64,000 bases of DNA from Prevotella sp. (GTDB lineage Bacteria > Bacteroidota > Bacteroidia > Bacteroidales > Bacteroidaceae): positions 1-64,000 of the forward strand of contig JAEEQB010000020.1 in NCBI GenBank assembly GCA_016285075.1, written 5' to 3'. Under the pieces are notes generated by a model. The model searched no databases. It was not told the origin of the DNA and saw only the letters and a program-made list of their open reading frames with translations. A program made the translations under genes and the position numbers. Shown one piece after another: positions 6,815 through 16,850 of this stretch (its first letter is position 1; every line of letters begins with the position of its first letter).

Positions 6815-8329
6815 ATGCTATCAGAAAAAGACCTAAAACAGCTCGCTCAAAAGGGTATAACCGAAGAGCAGATTCAGACCCAGTTAGAAGAATTCAAGAC
6901 CGGTTTCCCCTTTCTCAAGCTGAAAGCTGCTGCCAGTATTGAAGACGGTATTGTAGCAACAAGTGAGGCTGACAAGCAAGCCTACGAAGAGGCGTGGAAC
7001 AAGTACAAGAAGGAAGGTCACAAGATTGTGAAGTTTGTGCCTGCTTCTGGTGCTGCCAGCCGTATGTTCAAGGATATGTTTGCATTTCTTGATGCAGACT
7101 ATCAAGTGCCCACCACCCCGTTCGAGAAGCAGTATTTTGACAACATCGAGAAATTCGCCTTCTACGATGCCCTTGACGCTGTCTGCCGGAAGAACGAAGG
7201 AAAGAGCATCAAGTATCTCATTAGCGAAGGCGACTACAAAGCTGTGGTTGCCAACATGTTGTTCGAGAAAGGCTTGAACTACGGCCAGCTGCCTAAGGGC
7301 CTGCTGCTGTTCCACAAGTATCCCGAGGGGGCACGCACTCCTATGGAGGAACACCTGGTTGAAGGTGCTCTCTATGCTGCATCCAACGGCGAAGCCAATG
7401 TCCACTTCACCGTATCACATGAGCACATGGACCTCTTCAAGAAGAAGGTTGAGGCAAAGGCTGATGGCTATGCAGAGAAATATGGTGTGAAATACGACAT
7501 CTCGTTCTCTGAGCAGAAGCCTTCTACAGATACGATTGCAGCCAATCCGGACAATACACCTTTCCGCAACGAGGACGGCTCTCTGCTTTTCCGTCCGGGC
7601 GGACACGGCGCACTGATTGAGAACCTGAACGAGATTGATGCTGATATTATCTTCATCAAGAACATTGACAATGTGGTTCCTGATCGCATCAAGCAAGACA
7701 CGGTGGAATACAAGCAAGTCATAGCCGGCGTATTGGTGAACCTGCAGAAACTGACATTCAAATATCTGAAGGAACTGGAAGCAGGAATACCTTCACATGA
7801 GAAGCTGCGCGAGATAGAACACTTCGTGGAACACGCATTCTGTCGCCGACCTGGCATCAAGACCTTGAACGATGAGGAGCTGGCTGCCTATCTGAAAGCA
7901 AAGCTGAACCGTCCGATGCGAGTCTGTGGCGTAGTGAAGAATGTGGGCGAGCCTGGCGGAGGACCGTTCCTTACCTATAATCAGGACGGAACCATCTCAC
8001 TGCAAATCCTGGAGTCGAGCCAGATTGACAAGAACAACAAGGAGTACATGCAGATGTTTACCCAGGGTACACACTTCAACCCGGTAGACCTGGTATGTGC
8101 AGTGAAGGATTATCATGGCAATCCTTTTAACCTGCCCGACTTTGTCGACCGTACCACCGGTTTTATCTCTTCCAAGTCAAAGAACGGAAAGGAGCTGAAG
8201 GCTCTGGAGCTGCCTGGCCTGTGGAATGGCGCTATGAGCAACTGGAACACCGTTTTTGTTGAGGTGCCCCTCTCCACCTTCAATCCGGTGAAGACTGTCA
8301 ACGACCTGCTTCGCGATCAACATCAGTAA
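6815..8329 (+). CDS. DUF4301 family protein
   Basis: 504 residues, cytoplasmic, no signal peptide. Sequence features such as KFVPASGAASRMFKDMF, LLFHKYPEGARTPMEEHLVEGA, FRPGGHGALIENLN and GxxKNVGEPGGGPF match the DUF4301 family, which is widespread in Bacteroidota and of unknown function. The Gly-rich motifs and the RPGGHGAL stretch recall nucleotide-sugar pyrophosphorylase-like proteins, but that is inference. The start at 6815 is chosen because the upstream in-frame ATG at 6755 lies before the promoter. A strong terminator follows the gene, so it is monocistronic. Confidence 0.85.
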   Translation: MLSEKDLKQLAQKGITEEQIQTQLEEFKTGFPFLKLKAAASIEDGIVATSEADKQAYEEAWNKYKKEGHKIVKFVPASGAASRMFKDMFAFLDADYQVPTTPFEKQYFDNIEKFAFYDALDAVCRKNEGKSIKYLISEGDYKAVVANMLFEKGLNYGQLPKGLLLFHKYPEGARTPMEEHLVEGALYAASNGEANVHFTVSHEHMDLFKKKVEAKADGYAEKYGVKYDISFSEQKPSTDTIAANPDNTPFRNEDGSLLFRPGGHGALIENLNEIDADIIFIKNIDNVVPDRIKQDTVEYKQVIAGVLVNLQKLTFKYLKELEAGIPSHEKLREIEHFVEHAFCRRPGIKTLNDEELAAYLKAKLNRPMRVCGVVKNVGEPGGGPFLTYNQDGTISLQILESSQIDKNNKEYMQMFTQGTHFNPVDLVCAVKDYHGNPFNLPDFVDRTTGFISSKSKNGKELKALELPGLWNGAMSNWNTVFVEVPLSTFNPVKTVNDLLRDQHQ

Positions 8330-8352
8330 GACAAATATTCATCATGACAGAT

Positions 8353-8389
8353 ACTCCGTGGGTGTTTTTAAGTACCCACGGAGTTTTTT
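8353..8389 (+). terminator. Rho-independent terminator after DUF4301
   Basis: Perfect 11-bp arms ACTCCGTGGGT (8353-8363) and ACCCACGGAGT (8374-8384) followed by six T. Confidence 0.9.
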
Positions 8390-8426
8390 CTGTGGGTTTT
8401 TGGCACGATGTTTGCAAAATAATTAG

Positions 8427-8434
8427 TACCTTTG
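8427..8434 (+). promoter_or_regulatory. -7 element of clpC
   Basis: TACCTTTG, 40 bases before the clpC start codon; the nearest upstream TTTG motifs have unusual spacing. Confidence 0.55.
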
Positions 8435-8473
8435 CAAACGAAAGGAAGAGTAATAAACAAATAACCCATTTGA

Positions 8474-11020
8474 ATGACAAGTCAGTTTTCACCCAAGGTT
8501 TCCGAAGTGTTGGCCTTCTCGCGTGAGGAGGCTGCTCGTCTTGCGAGCAGAAGTGTAGGCCCCGAGCACCTGTTGCTGGGCTTACTCAGAATGAAGGAAG
8601 GACCCGTAATAGACGTGTTCCATCGACTGCACTTAAACCTGAGCTCAGTCAAGGAAAAGCTGGAGCAGAAAGTAAGGGAGGACGAGATCATGCAACCCAT
8701 ACACACCGCTGACCTGGTGCTTAACGAAAGAGCGAGCAATATTCTGAAACTCGCTGTCTTAGAGGCACGTATGCAACGCACCAACAAAGTGGATGAGGAG
8801 CATCTCCTATTGGCAATCCTTCACGACCAAGGAAACAACGGAGCCAAACAAGTATTAGAATTAAACGACATGAATTACGAGGACGTACAGGCCATGCTTC
8901 ACTCGCCGATGCCCACCAGCATCAGCGATGGCATTCATCTGCCCGATGAAGACGAAGATGACTATGAGGAAGCAGGAACACAGAGCAACAATACACAGCG
9001 ATCAGCATCGAATACAACGACACAAACCCAGACGAAGGACGGTAAGTCCAAGACTCCTGTGCTCGACAATTTCAGCACGGATCTGACACAAGCTGCCCTG
9101 GACGGGAAACTGGATCCATGCGTGGGCCGAGAGCGTGAAATACAGCGGATTATCGAAATACTGGGACGCCGTAAGAAGAACAATCCCATCCTTATCGGTG
9201 AGCCTGGAGTGGGTAAAAGCGCCATTGTGGAAGGACTGGCGCAGATGATAGCTCAACGCCATACTTCTCCCATGCTTTTCGGTAAGCGTTTGGTGACACT
9301 TGACATGACTGCCATTGTGGCAGGCACCAAATACCGTGGTCAGTTCGAGGAGCGTATTCGTCAGTTGCTCAAGGAGTTGGAACAGAACGACGATGTCATC
9401 GTGTTCATTGACGAGATTCACACACTCATCGGAGCAGGTTCCACACCAGGCTCCATGGATGCGGCAAACATCATGAAACCGGCTTTGGCCAGGGGAACCA
9501 TACAATGCATCGGTGCAACGACACTCGATGAGTATCGCAACTCCATAGAGAAAGACGGAGCGTTGGAACGCAGATTCCAGAAAGTGCTCGTGGAACCAAC
9601 AACCCGTGAGGAAACGCTCCAGATACTCCGCAACGTGAAAGACCGCTACGAGCACCATCACCACGTATCCTATACAGACGGGGCTTTGGAGGCTTGTGTC
9701 AAATTGACAGACCGGTATGTCACTGACCGATTTTTCCCTGACAAGGCCATTGATGCATTAGATGAAGTAGGTTCGCGCGTACATTTATTAAATGCACAGA
9801 TTCCTCCAGAGATTTCTGAGAAGGAGAAGGAACTTTCAACAGTGAAAGAAAGGAAGCACGCTGCCGTCAGGAACCAGAACTTCGAGTTGGCTGCCAGCTA
9901 CCGGGACCGTCAGACTGTTCTTGAGAAGGAACTGGAGGAACTGAACACACGTTGGCAAAACGGTGATGGCCAGGACTGTCAGGAAGTAACCGAGAAGGAC
10001 GTGGAAAACGTGATTTCCATGATGACTGGTGTGCCCGTTCAGCGAATGGCACAGCAAGAAGGCATCCGTTTGAAAGGGATGGCTCAAGAGCTGAAAAACG
10101 CTGTCATAGCACAAGACCAGGCCATTGACAAGATGGTACATGCCATTCAGAGAAACCGCGTAGGCCTGCGTGACCCGAACCATCCTATTGGCGCTTTCAT
10201 GTTCCTTGGTCCCACGGGCGTAGGAAAAACATACCTTGCCAAGAAACTGGCAGATTTCATGTTTGGATCGCCGGAAGCCCTGATACGTATTGACATGAGC
10301 GAATACACGGAATCGTTCAACACCTCGCGTCTTATTGGTGCACCTCCGGGATATGTTGGCTATGAAGAGGGTGGACAGCTTACCGAACGTGTCCGCAGAC
10401 ACCCCTACTCCATCGTCCTGCTCGACGAGATAGAGAAAGCCCATCCCAATGTCTTCAATATGCTTCTGCAGGTGCTTGACGAAGGACGACTCACAGACGG
10501 TAACGGGCGGCTGATTGATTTCCGCAACACGGTTGTCATCATGACTTCCAATGCAGGAACCCGTCAACTGAAGGACTTCGGACGCGGCGTAGGTTTCACA
10601 GCAGGAAACGTAGGACTGGCAATGAACGAGAAAGACAAGGAACATGCGCGAAGCATTGTGCAGAAGGCTCTGTCCAGACAGTTCTCGCCGGAATTCCTGA
10701 ACAGGCTGGATGAAATCATCACATTCGACCAGCTTGACCTGAATGCCATCAGACGTATCATTGACATAGAGCTTCGCAGCCTCTACAAACGTATCAGTGA
10801 CCTGGGATATACCATTGAGCTGACCGATGAGGCGAAGGACTTTGTGGCTAACAAAGGCTACGATGTGCAATTTGGTGCACGTCCGCTGAAGCGCGCCATT
10901 CAGACCTATATTGAAGACGGCGTTTGTGAAAGACTGATCGGAGAGGAACTCCCGAAAGGTGCAACAATCCGTGTCACAAAGGCATCAGACAAGGACGAAC
11001 TGCTGTTTGAAACGGTGTAA
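8474..11020 (+). CDS. clpC: ATP-dependent Clp protease ATPase subunit ClpC
   Basis: 848 residues, the usual ClpC length. Two N-terminal Clp repeats occupy about residues 1-140 and an acidic, Ser/Thr/Gln-rich linker about 155-190. AAA+ module 1 has Walker A GEPGVGKS near 242 and Walker [16 protein letters not shown]-type coiled segment ([20 protein letters not shown]) lies near 455-475. AAA+ module 2 has Walker A GPTGVGKT near 579 and [11 protein letters not shown]. The UVR insertion separates ClpC from ClpB and ClpA. It unfolds substrates and feeds them to ClpP. The gene stands between terminated neighbours and probably has its own promoter at 8427. Confidence 0.95.
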   Translation: MTSQFSPKVSEVLAFSREEAARLASRSVGPEHLLLGLLRMKEGPVIDVFHRLHLNLSSVKEKLEQKVREDEIMQPIHTADLVLNERASNILKLAVLEARMQRTNKVDEEHLLLAILHDQGNNGAKQVLELNDMNYEDVQAMLHSPMPTSISDGIHLPDEDEDDYEEAGTQSNNTQRSASNTTTQTQTKDGKSKTPVLDNFSTDLTQAALDGKLDPCVGREREIQRIIEILGRRKKNNPILIGEPGVGKSAIVEGLAQMIAQRHTSPMLFGKRLVTLDMTAIVAGTKYRGQFEERIRQLLKELEQNDDVIVFIDEIHTLIGAGSTPGSMDAANIMKPALARGTIQCIGATTLDEYRNSIEKDGALERRFQKVLVEPTTREETLQILRNVKDRYEHHHHVSYTDGALEACVKLTDRYVTDRFFPDKAIDALDEVGSRVHLLNAQIPPEISEKEKELSTVKERKHAAVRNQNFELAASYRDRQTVLEKELEELNTRWQNGDGQDCQEVTEKDVENVISMMTGVPVQRMAQQEGIRLKGMAQELKNAVIAQDQAIDKMVHAIQRNRVGLRDPNHPIGAFMFLGPTGVGKTYLAKKLADFMFGSPEALIRIDMSEYTESFNTSRLIGAPPGYVGYEEGGQLTERVRRHPYSIVLLDEIEKAHPNVFNMLLQVLDEGRLTDGNGRLIDFRNTVVIMTSNAGTRQLKDFGRGVGFTAGNVGLAMNEKDKEHARSIVQKALSRQFSPEFLNRLDEIITFDQLDLNAIRRIIDIELRSLYKRISDLGYTIELTDEAKDFVANKGYDVQFGARPLKRAIQTYIEDGVCERLIGEELPKGATIRVTKASDKDELLFETV

Positions 11021-11063
11021 TCTGATATAAATCAGCATTATCTGAGAAATAATCTCTTCAAAA

Positions 11064-11095
11064 TTTGGTGGAAAACAGAATAATTAGTAACTTTG
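11064..11095 (+). promoter_or_regulatory. Promoter of rpsA
   Basis: TTTG at 11064-11067 and TAACTTTG at 11088-11095 with a spacer of exactly 20 bases. The transcript would carry a leader of about 95 bases with a small hairpin (GGGGT...ACCC at 11115-11130). A leader of this kind before an S1 gene could serve autoregulation, but no known motif was matched. Confidence 0.7.
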
Positions 11096-11193
11096 CAGCC
11101 GCAAATCGGGAAAGGGGGTCTGTACCCTCTCCGAAATACAATTCACATAAAGTCCAACTTTATAATTTACAAACAAACATCTATTAATTATTT

Positions 11194-12987
11194 ATGTCAG
11201 AATTAACAAAGAACGTGAAGCCGCTCGAAGACTTCAACTGGGAAGAATTCGAAAACGGCACCGTAGCAAGCGTCAGCAAGGAAGAACTTGACAAGGCGTA
11301 CGACGAAACCCTGAACAAGGTGGCCGACCATCAGGTAGTTGACGGCAAAGTCATCTCCGTTGACAAGAAGGAAGTTGTTGTCAACATCGGTTACAAGAGC
11401 GACGGTATTATCCCCGCCAGCGAATTCCGCTACAACCCTGACCTGAAAATTGGCGACACCGTAGAAGTCTACGTGGAGAGCGCTGAAGACAAGAAAGGTC
11501 AGCTGATCCTCTCTCACAAGAAGGCACGCCTGAGCAAGGCTTGGGATCGTGTGAATGCAGCTCTCGAGGCAGAGGAGGTTGTACAGGGCTTCATCAAGTG
11601 CCGCACGAAGGGCGGTATGATTGTCGACGTGTTTGGTATCGAGGCTTTCCTGCCCGGCTCGCAAATCGACGTTCACCCCATACGCGACTACGATCAGTTC
11701 GTAGGCAAGACCATGGAATTCAAGATTGTCAAGATCAATCAGGAGTTCCGCAATGTTGTTGTTTCACACAAGGCTCTCATCGAGGCAGAGCTGGAGCAGC
11801 AGAAGAAGGAGATTATCTCGAAGCTGGAGAAGGGACAGATTCTGGAAGGTACTGTCAAGAACATTACCAGCTACGGCGTATTCGTAGACCTTGGAGGTGT
11901 AGACGGACTCATCCATATTACAGACCTGAGCTGGGGTCGTGTCGACGATCCTAAGAAGGTGGTTGAGCTCGACCAGAAGATCAATGTGGTTATCCTCGAC
12001 TTCGACGACGAGAAGAAGCGCATTGCACTCGGTTTGAAGCAGCTCACTCCTCATCCTTGGGATGCACTGGATGCCGACCTGAAAGTGGGTGACCACGTGA
12101 AGGGTAAGGTAGTAGTCATTGCCGACTACGGTGCATTCGTAGAGGTTCAGCCTGGTGTAGAGGGTCTGATTCACGTCAGTGAAATGTCCTGGAGCCAGCA
12201 CCTGCGCTCTGCTCAGGAATTCCTGAAAGTTGGTGACGAGATCGAGGCTGTCATCCTGACACTTGACCGTGACGAGCGTAAGATGTCTTTGGGCATCAAG
12301 CAGCTGAAGGAAGATCCCTGGGAGAACATCGAGACCAAATATCCTGTTGGTTCTAAGCATAATGCCAAGGTCCGCAACTTCACCAACTTCGGTGTCTTCG
12401 TTGAGCTCGAGGAAGGTGTTGATGGTCTGATTCACATCAGCGACCTCAGCTGGACCAAGAAGGTGAAGCATCCCTCTGAGTTCACTCAGGTAGGCGCTCC
12501 CATCGACGTCATCGTGCTTGACATTGACAAGGAGAACCGCCGTCTCTCTCTCGGCCACAAGCAGTTAGAGGATAATCCTTGGGATGTGTTCGAGGAGAAG
12601 TATACTGTTGGTTCCATCCACACCGGTAAGATTATCGAGCTGTTGGAGAAGGGTGCCGTTGTAGCACTTGAGGACAATGTGGAAGGCTTCGCCACTCCTA
12701 AGCACCTGGTCAAGGAAGACAACACTCAGGCTCAGCAGGGTGAGGAACTGCCCTTCAAGGTGATCGAGTTCAACAAGGACTCCAAGCGCATCATCCTGTC
12801 GCACAGCCGTACATTTGAGGATCCGCAGCGTGAGGAGAAGAAGGCTGCTGCAGCTGCTGCCGCCAAGAAGGCTCCTCGTGCCAAGAAGGAGGAGGCTCCT
12901 GTCATTGAGAATGTAGCTGCCAGCACAACTCTCGGTGACCTGGATGTGCTTGCACAGCTGAAAGCTCAGATGGAAAAAACCAAATAA
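11194..12987 (+). CDS. rpsA: 30S ribosomal protein S1
   Basis: 597 residues. Six S1 RNA-binding repeats can be followed at about residues 48-112, 129-195, 212-282, 298-368, 386-457 and 473-540, with the typical GVFVDLGGVDGLIHITDLSW signature clearest in repeats 3-5. S1 binds mRNA and helps it onto the 30S subunit, which matters in Bacteroidota because they rarely use Shine-Dalgarno pairing. The C-terminus is an Ala/Lys-rich tail (AAAAAAAKKAPRAKK) followed by a short acidic end. It is monocistronic between its own promoter and a strong terminator. Confidence 0.97.
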   Translation: MSELTKNVKPLEDFNWEEFENGTVASVSKEELDKAYDETLNKVADHQVVDGKVISVDKKEVVVNIGYKSDGIIPASEFRYNPDLKIGDTVEVYVESAEDKKGQLILSHKKARLSKAWDRVNAALEAEEVVQGFIKCRTKGGMIVDVFGIEAFLPGSQIDVHPIRDYDQFVGKTMEFKIVKINQEFRNVVVSHKALIEAELEQQKKEIISKLEKGQILEGTVKNITSYGVFVDLGGVDGLIHITDLSWGRVDDPKKVVELDQKINVVILDFDDEKKRIALGLKQLTPHPWDALDADLKVGDHVKGKVVVIADYGAFVEVQPGVEGLIHVSEMSWSQHLRSAQEFLKVGDEIEAVILTLDRDERKMSLGIKQLKEDPWENIETKYPVGSKHNAKVRNFTNFGVFVELEEGVDGLIHISDLSWTKKVKHPSEFTQVGAPIDVIVLDIDKENRRLSLGHKQLEDNPWDVFEEKYTVGSIHTGKIIELLEKGAVVALEDNVEGFATPKHLVKEDNTQAQQGEELPFKVIEFNKDSKRIILSHSRTFEDPQREEKKAAAAAAAKKAPRAKKEEAPVIENVAASTTLGDLDVLAQLKAQMEKTK

Positions 12988-13045
12988 TTTTAGCTGATTG
13001 AAGGCTTAAAAGCACCGCTTAACAGCCAAAAAAAGTTAATTAATG

Positions 13046-13086
13046 GGAGGTAAAGTGTGTTTTTCACACTTTACCTCTTTTTTTTC
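13046..13086 (+). terminator. Rho-independent terminator after rpsA
   Basis: Perfect 13-bp arms at 13047-13059 and 13065-13077 (GAGGTAAAGTGTG and its complement) with a 5-base loop and a run of nine T. Confidence 0.95.
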
Positions 13087-13118
13087 TTCTTTTTTCATTG
13101 TAGTTTCAAAAAAAAGTC

Positions 13119-13128
13119 GTAAATTTAC
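13119..13128. promoter_or_regulatory. Candidate promoter/operator of the arabinose operon
   Basis: GTAAATTTAC is a perfect 10-base palindrome that overlaps a -7-like element (TAAATTTA, one change from TAnnTTTG), 49 bases before the first gene of the operon. Its position fits a repressor site, and the operon encodes its own AraR. This is inference; the binding site is not demonstrated here. Confidence 0.35.
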
Positions 13129-13176
13129 ACCCAAAATGAAATAATACTAATCATTATAACTTAAAACATTCACACA

Positions 13177-14355
13177 ATGAAAAACTTAAAAGGTACTTTT
13201 TTAGGTTTGAGCGTTGCAGCAGCGATGCTCTCAGCATGTGCTGGCGGACAGGTTTCTCCCCAGCTAACGGCATCGGGTCTTGACCCTGCCAAGTTTGATA
13301 CCATCCTTCAGAAAAAGTCCGTGAAGCTCTACACCCTGAAGAACGACAACGGCATGGAGGTGTGCATTACGAATTACGGTGGACGTGTCGTCTCACTTGT
13401 CGTTCCTGACAAAGACGGGAATCCAACAGATGTGGTGCTCGGATTTGACAACATTGCGCAGTATGCCGATACACTTAACTCTCCAACCGATTATGGTTCG
13501 AGCGTAGGTCGCTATGCCAACCGTATCAAGGATGGCAAGTTCACTTTAGATGGTACAGAGTACCAACTGAAGCAAAATGACGGTCCCAACTGCCTGCATG
13601 GTGGTGGAACGACAGGATGGATGAATCAGGTTTACGATGCTGAGCAAATTGGCGACTCTATTCTCAAGCTTACCATCGTAGCTCCTGACGGTGAAAACGG
13701 ATTCCCTGGTAAGATACTGGCAGTAACTACCTATAAGATCACTGCAGACAATATGTTAGACATCACATGGGAGGCTGAAACTGATGCTCCTACTATCATC
13801 AATCAGACAAACCACAACTATTATAACCTGAGCGGTGACTTCACACAACCTGGTTATGACATGGTGCTCTATGTGAATGCCGACAACTTTACACCCAGCG
13901 ACACACTTTACATCCCGACAGGTGAAATCAAGTCTGTAGAAGGAACACCCATGGACTTCCGTACTCCTCATGCCATCGGTGACAGCATCAAGTCTGATTT
14001 CGATCAGATTCAGAATGCAGGCGGATATGATCACAACTGGTGCCTGAACACATATAAGGACAGCATTGGCAACGACTCGATTGTCTGCGCATCCCTGTAC
14101 AGTCCCAAGACTGGTATTTTCATGGAGATGTATACTAATGAGCCTGGTGTACAAGTATATAGCGGCAACTTCCAGGGCGTTGGTAATGAATTGAACATCC
14201 AGCACAAGCATGGTCCCTATCCGCAGCATGTCAGCGTCTGCTTAGAGAGCCAGAAATTCCCTGACAGCCCCAACAAGAAGAATTGGGTACAGCCTATTCT
14301 CCGTCCGGGTGAGAAATACTACAGCCGTGCTGCCTATAAGTTCTCAATCAAGTAA
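13177..14355 (+). CDS. Aldose 1-epimerase (mutarotase), lipoprotein
   Basis: 392 residues. A lipoprotein signal ends in the lipobox LSAC (Cys 21), so the enzyme is exported and membrane-anchored. The body is a galactose-mutarotase fold: NYGGRVVSLVVPDKDG, DYGSSVGRYANRI, CLHGG, NQTNHNYYNLSG (the catalytic His region) and a late VCLESQKFPDSPN block holding the catalytic Glu. It interconverts sugar anomers, here presumably of arabinose before uptake. It is the first gene of the arabinose operon, 36 bases ahead of the symporter, as in Bacteroides thetaiotaomicron. Confidence 0.92.
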   Translation: MKNLKGTFLGLSVAAAMLSACAGGQVSPQLTASGLDPAKFDTILQKKSVKLYTLKNDNGMEVCITNYGGRVVSLVVPDKDGNPTDVVLGFDNIAQYADTLNSPTDYGSSVGRYANRIKDGKFTLDGTEYQLKQNDGPNCLHGGGTTGWMNQVYDAEQIGDSILKLTIVAPDGENGFPGKILAVTTYKITADNMLDITWEAETDAPTIINQTNHNYYNLSGDFTQPGYDMVLYVNADNFTPSDTLYIPTGEIKSVEGTPMDFRTPHAIGDSIKSDFDQIQNAGGYDHNWCLNTYKDSIGNDSIVCASLYSPKTGIFMEMYTNEPGVQVYSGNFQGVGNELNIQHKHGPYPQHVSVCLESQKFPDSPNKKNWVQPILRPGEKYYSRAAYKFSIK

Positions 14356-14391
14356 ACCATAAACCTTAAACAGTAAATAACATAAAAAATT

Positions 14392-16137
14392 ATGAATTGG
14401 AGTTCAAGTGAATTTATGTGGCTCGACTGGGTGGTGCTTGCTGCTGGTGTGTTAGCCATCGTGTGGGCGGTTTACCGTGCCATCAAGAAAGACAAGGAGA
14501 AAATGAAGGGTGCCGACTCTCAGGACTACCTGTTTGGTAAGGGCGAACCCTGGTACATCATCGGTGCAGCTATCTTTGCAGCAAATATCGGCTCGGAGCA
14601 TCTTGTGGGTCTGGCCGGTACGGGTGCCAAGGACGGAGTGGGTATGGCTCACTGGGAGATGCAGGGCTGGATGATTCTCATCCTTGGCTGGCTCTTCGTT
14701 CCTTTCTATCAGCTGCTGAACAATAAAATGGGCAAGATTATCACCATGCCCGACTTCCTGAAATTCCGTTATACCCAGCGCACCGGTTCATGGCTGTCTA
14801 TCATCACGCTGATTGCCTATGTGCTGACCAAGGTATCAGTAACTGCTTTCACGGGTGGTATCTTCTTTGAGTACCTGTTGGGACTGCCTTTCTGGTATGG
14901 TGCCATCGGTCTGATTGCCATCACGGCTGTGTTCACAGTGTTCGGCGGCATGAAGGGTGTGATGACTCTATCGGCCATTCAGACACCTATTCTGATTGTC
15001 GGTTCGTTCCTGGTATTGTTCCTTGGACTGAATATGCTTGGCGATGGTAGCATCAGTGCCGGATGGGCAGAGATGATGAAGGTTTGTAACGCAGCCCATG
15101 ACGGATTCGGTACAACACACATGTTCCATACTGATCCTGCTGACCCCATGTATCCGCAGTTCCCTGGCTATGTGGTGTTCCTTGGTGCTTCCATCATCGG
15201 TTTCTGGTATTGGTGTACTGACCAGCATATCGTTCAGCGTGTTCTCGGACAGACCAAGGGTGAGGATAATTCAGTCGTGATGAAGCGTGCCCGCCGTGGT
15301 ACCATTTGCGCTGGTTACTTCAAACTTCTTCCTGTGTTCATGTTCCTCATTCCCGGTATGGTAGCTTATGCTTTGTCTTTGAAGACTGGTAGCGGTATTG
15401 AGATGGATATCACCAACACACACGACACGGATGGTGCCTTTGCAATGATGGTGAAGCATATTCTGCCTGCAGGCGTGAAGGGTATTGTCACCATTGGCTT
15501 CATCTGCGCTCTGGTAGCTTCACTGGCAGCATTCTTCAACAGCTGTGCAACTCTGTTCACCGAAGATTTCTACAAGCCCATGAAGAAGGGAATGAGCGAA
15601 GCCCACTATGTGCTCGTTGGCCGTACAGCCACTGTTGTTGTCGTTATTCTCGGCTTGCTTTGGATGCCGGTTATGATGTCAATGGGTAACCTCTATAGTT
15701 ATCTGCAGGACATCCAGTCACTTATTGCCCCCGCAATGGTAGCCGTGTTCACCCTCGGTATCTTCTCAAAGAAGATTACTCCAAAGGCTGGTGAATGGGG
15801 CCTCATCGGTGGCTTCGTTATCGGTATGATCCGTCTGCTCACCAACGTTCTTACCGGAAGTGGCAAGGATGTGATGACAGGCTGGTTCTGGGAAAGCACA
15901 ACATGGTTCTGGCAGACCAACTGGCTTATCTTCGAGTGCTGGCTGTTGGTATTTATCGTGGTGTTGATGGTGGTTGTTTCGTTCTTCACCAAGGCTCCTT
16001 CGAAAGCTCAGGTGGAAGCTATCACCTTTACTCCCGAATACTGGAAACAGATCAAGGACAGCTGGGGTGTTTGGGACGTTGTAGCAACCCTTGGCGTGGT
16101 TGCCCTCTGCGCCTGCTTCTATTCTTACTTCTGGTAA
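14392..16137 (+). CDS. araP: Sodium:solute symporter (SSS family), probable arabinose transporter
   Basis: 581 residues with about 14 hydrophobic segments. SSS signatures include an N-terminal loop DYLFGKGEPWYIIGAAIFAANIG, the conserved GLAGTGAKDG region, and FGGMKGVMTLSAIQTPIL. It resembles the SGLT-like sodium/sugar cotransporters. Position inside an arabinose operon, directly before araR, suggests that it imports L-arabinose; the symbol araP is used for the equivalent Bacteroides gene. Substrate assignment rests on context. Confidence 0.85.
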   Translation: MNWSSSEFMWLDWVVLAAGVLAIVWAVYRAIKKDKEKMKGADSQDYLFGKGEPWYIIGAAIFAANIGSEHLVGLAGTGAKDGVGMAHWEMQGWMILILGWLFVPFYQLLNNKMGKIITMPDFLKFRYTQRTGSWLSIITLIAYVLTKVSVTAFTGGIFFEYLLGLPFWYGAIGLIAITAVFTVFGGMKGVMTLSAIQTPILIVGSFLVLFLGLNMLGDGSISAGWAEMMKVCNAAHDGFGTTHMFHTDPADPMYPQFPGYVVFLGASIIGFWYWCTDQHIVQRVLGQTKGEDNSVVMKRARRGTICAGYFKLLPVFMFLIPGMVAYALSLKTGSGIEMDITNTHDTDGAFAMMVKHILPAGVKGIVTIGFICALVASLAAFFNSCATLFTEDFYKPMKKGMSEAHYVLVGRTATVVVVILGLLWMPVMMSMGNLYSYLQDIQSLIAPAMVAVFTLGIFSKKITPKAGEWGLIGGFVIGMIRLLTNVLTGSGKDVMTGWFWESTTWFWQTNWLIFECWLLVFIVVLMVVVSFFTKAPSKAQVEAITFTPEYWKQIKDSWGVWDVVATLGVVALCACFYSYFW

Positions 16138-16149
16138 ACCAAACAGGAA

Positions 16150-16824
16150 ATGACCTATTATAGTCAACATTCTAAAGTCTGGGTCTCGGTAGACTGCATT
16201 ATCTTCGGTTTCGATGAAGGAAAACTGAAGATTCTCATTGGACGCCGCCAGATGGATCCCGGTCGTGGAGAATGGAGCCTCTACGGAGGCTTCGTCTCTG
16301 CGGACGAGGGAATTGACGAAGCTGCATCCCGAACACTTTATGAACTGACAGGACTTAGGAATATCTTTATGCGGCAAGTGGGTGCGTTCGGCAGTGTTGA
16401 CCGAGACCCTGGCGAACGGGTTATCTCCATTGCCTACTACGCCCTCATCAATGTCAAAGACTATGATGACCGTCTCCGACAGGAGCATCATCTGGAATGG
16501 GTGGACGTCAATGCTATTCCCTTGCTCTATTCTGATCATAAAGAGATGGTGGCCAAAGCCCGCAAGATGATGAAGGAAAAGATCAAGCACGAACCTGTAG
16601 GCTTCCGTCTGCTTCCAAGCCTCTTCACTTTGACGCAGCTGCAGAGACTCTATGAGGCTGTAAATGGTGAAGAGTTGGACAAGCGTAACTTCCGTAAGCG
16701 CATTAAAGATATGGACTTTATTGAGAAAACAGAACTGATTGACAAGACCGGCTCTAAGCGTGGTGCCTATCTTTACCGTTTCAATTCGAAGGCATACAAC
16801 GAAGAGACAAACTTTAGACTATAG
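16150..16824 (+). CDS. araR: Nudix-type transcriptional regulator of arabinose use (AraR, NrtR family)
   Basis: 224 residues. The N-terminal 140 residues are a Nudix-fold domain, but the Nudix box (about 46-69) is degenerate: it starts GGFVSADEG and the catalytic RE..EE positions read RT..EL, so hydrolase activity is unlikely. The C-terminal 75 residues form the winged-helix domain of the NrtR family (LPSLFTLTQLQRLYEAV, then NFRKRI). Proteins of this type in Bacteroides bind L-arabinose and repress the arabinose genes. It starts 12 bases after the symporter stop and is therefore autoregulated with the operon. Confidence 0.88.
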   Translation: MTYYSQHSKVWVSVDCIIFGFDEGKLKILIGRRQMDPGRGEWSLYGGFVSADEGIDEAASRTLYELTGLRNIFMRQVGAFGSVDRDPGERVISIAYYALINVKDYDDRLRQEHHLEWVDVNAIPLLYSDHKEMVAKARKMMKEKIKHEPVGFRLLPSLFTLTQLQRLYEAVNGEELDKRNFRKRIKDMDFIEKTELIDKTGSKRGAYLYRFNSKAYNEETNFRL

Positions 16825-16850
16825 TTAATTGATTATTGATAAAAGAGATT

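Noticed and set aside
8411..8434. Full -33/-7 promoter for clpC
   Set aside because: The -7 is good but the nearest TTTG is only 12 bases away, outside the normal spacing, so only the -7 was called.
9836..10870. Long antisense frame inside clpC
   Set aside because: Antisense shadow of a highly conserved gene; no start context or promoter.
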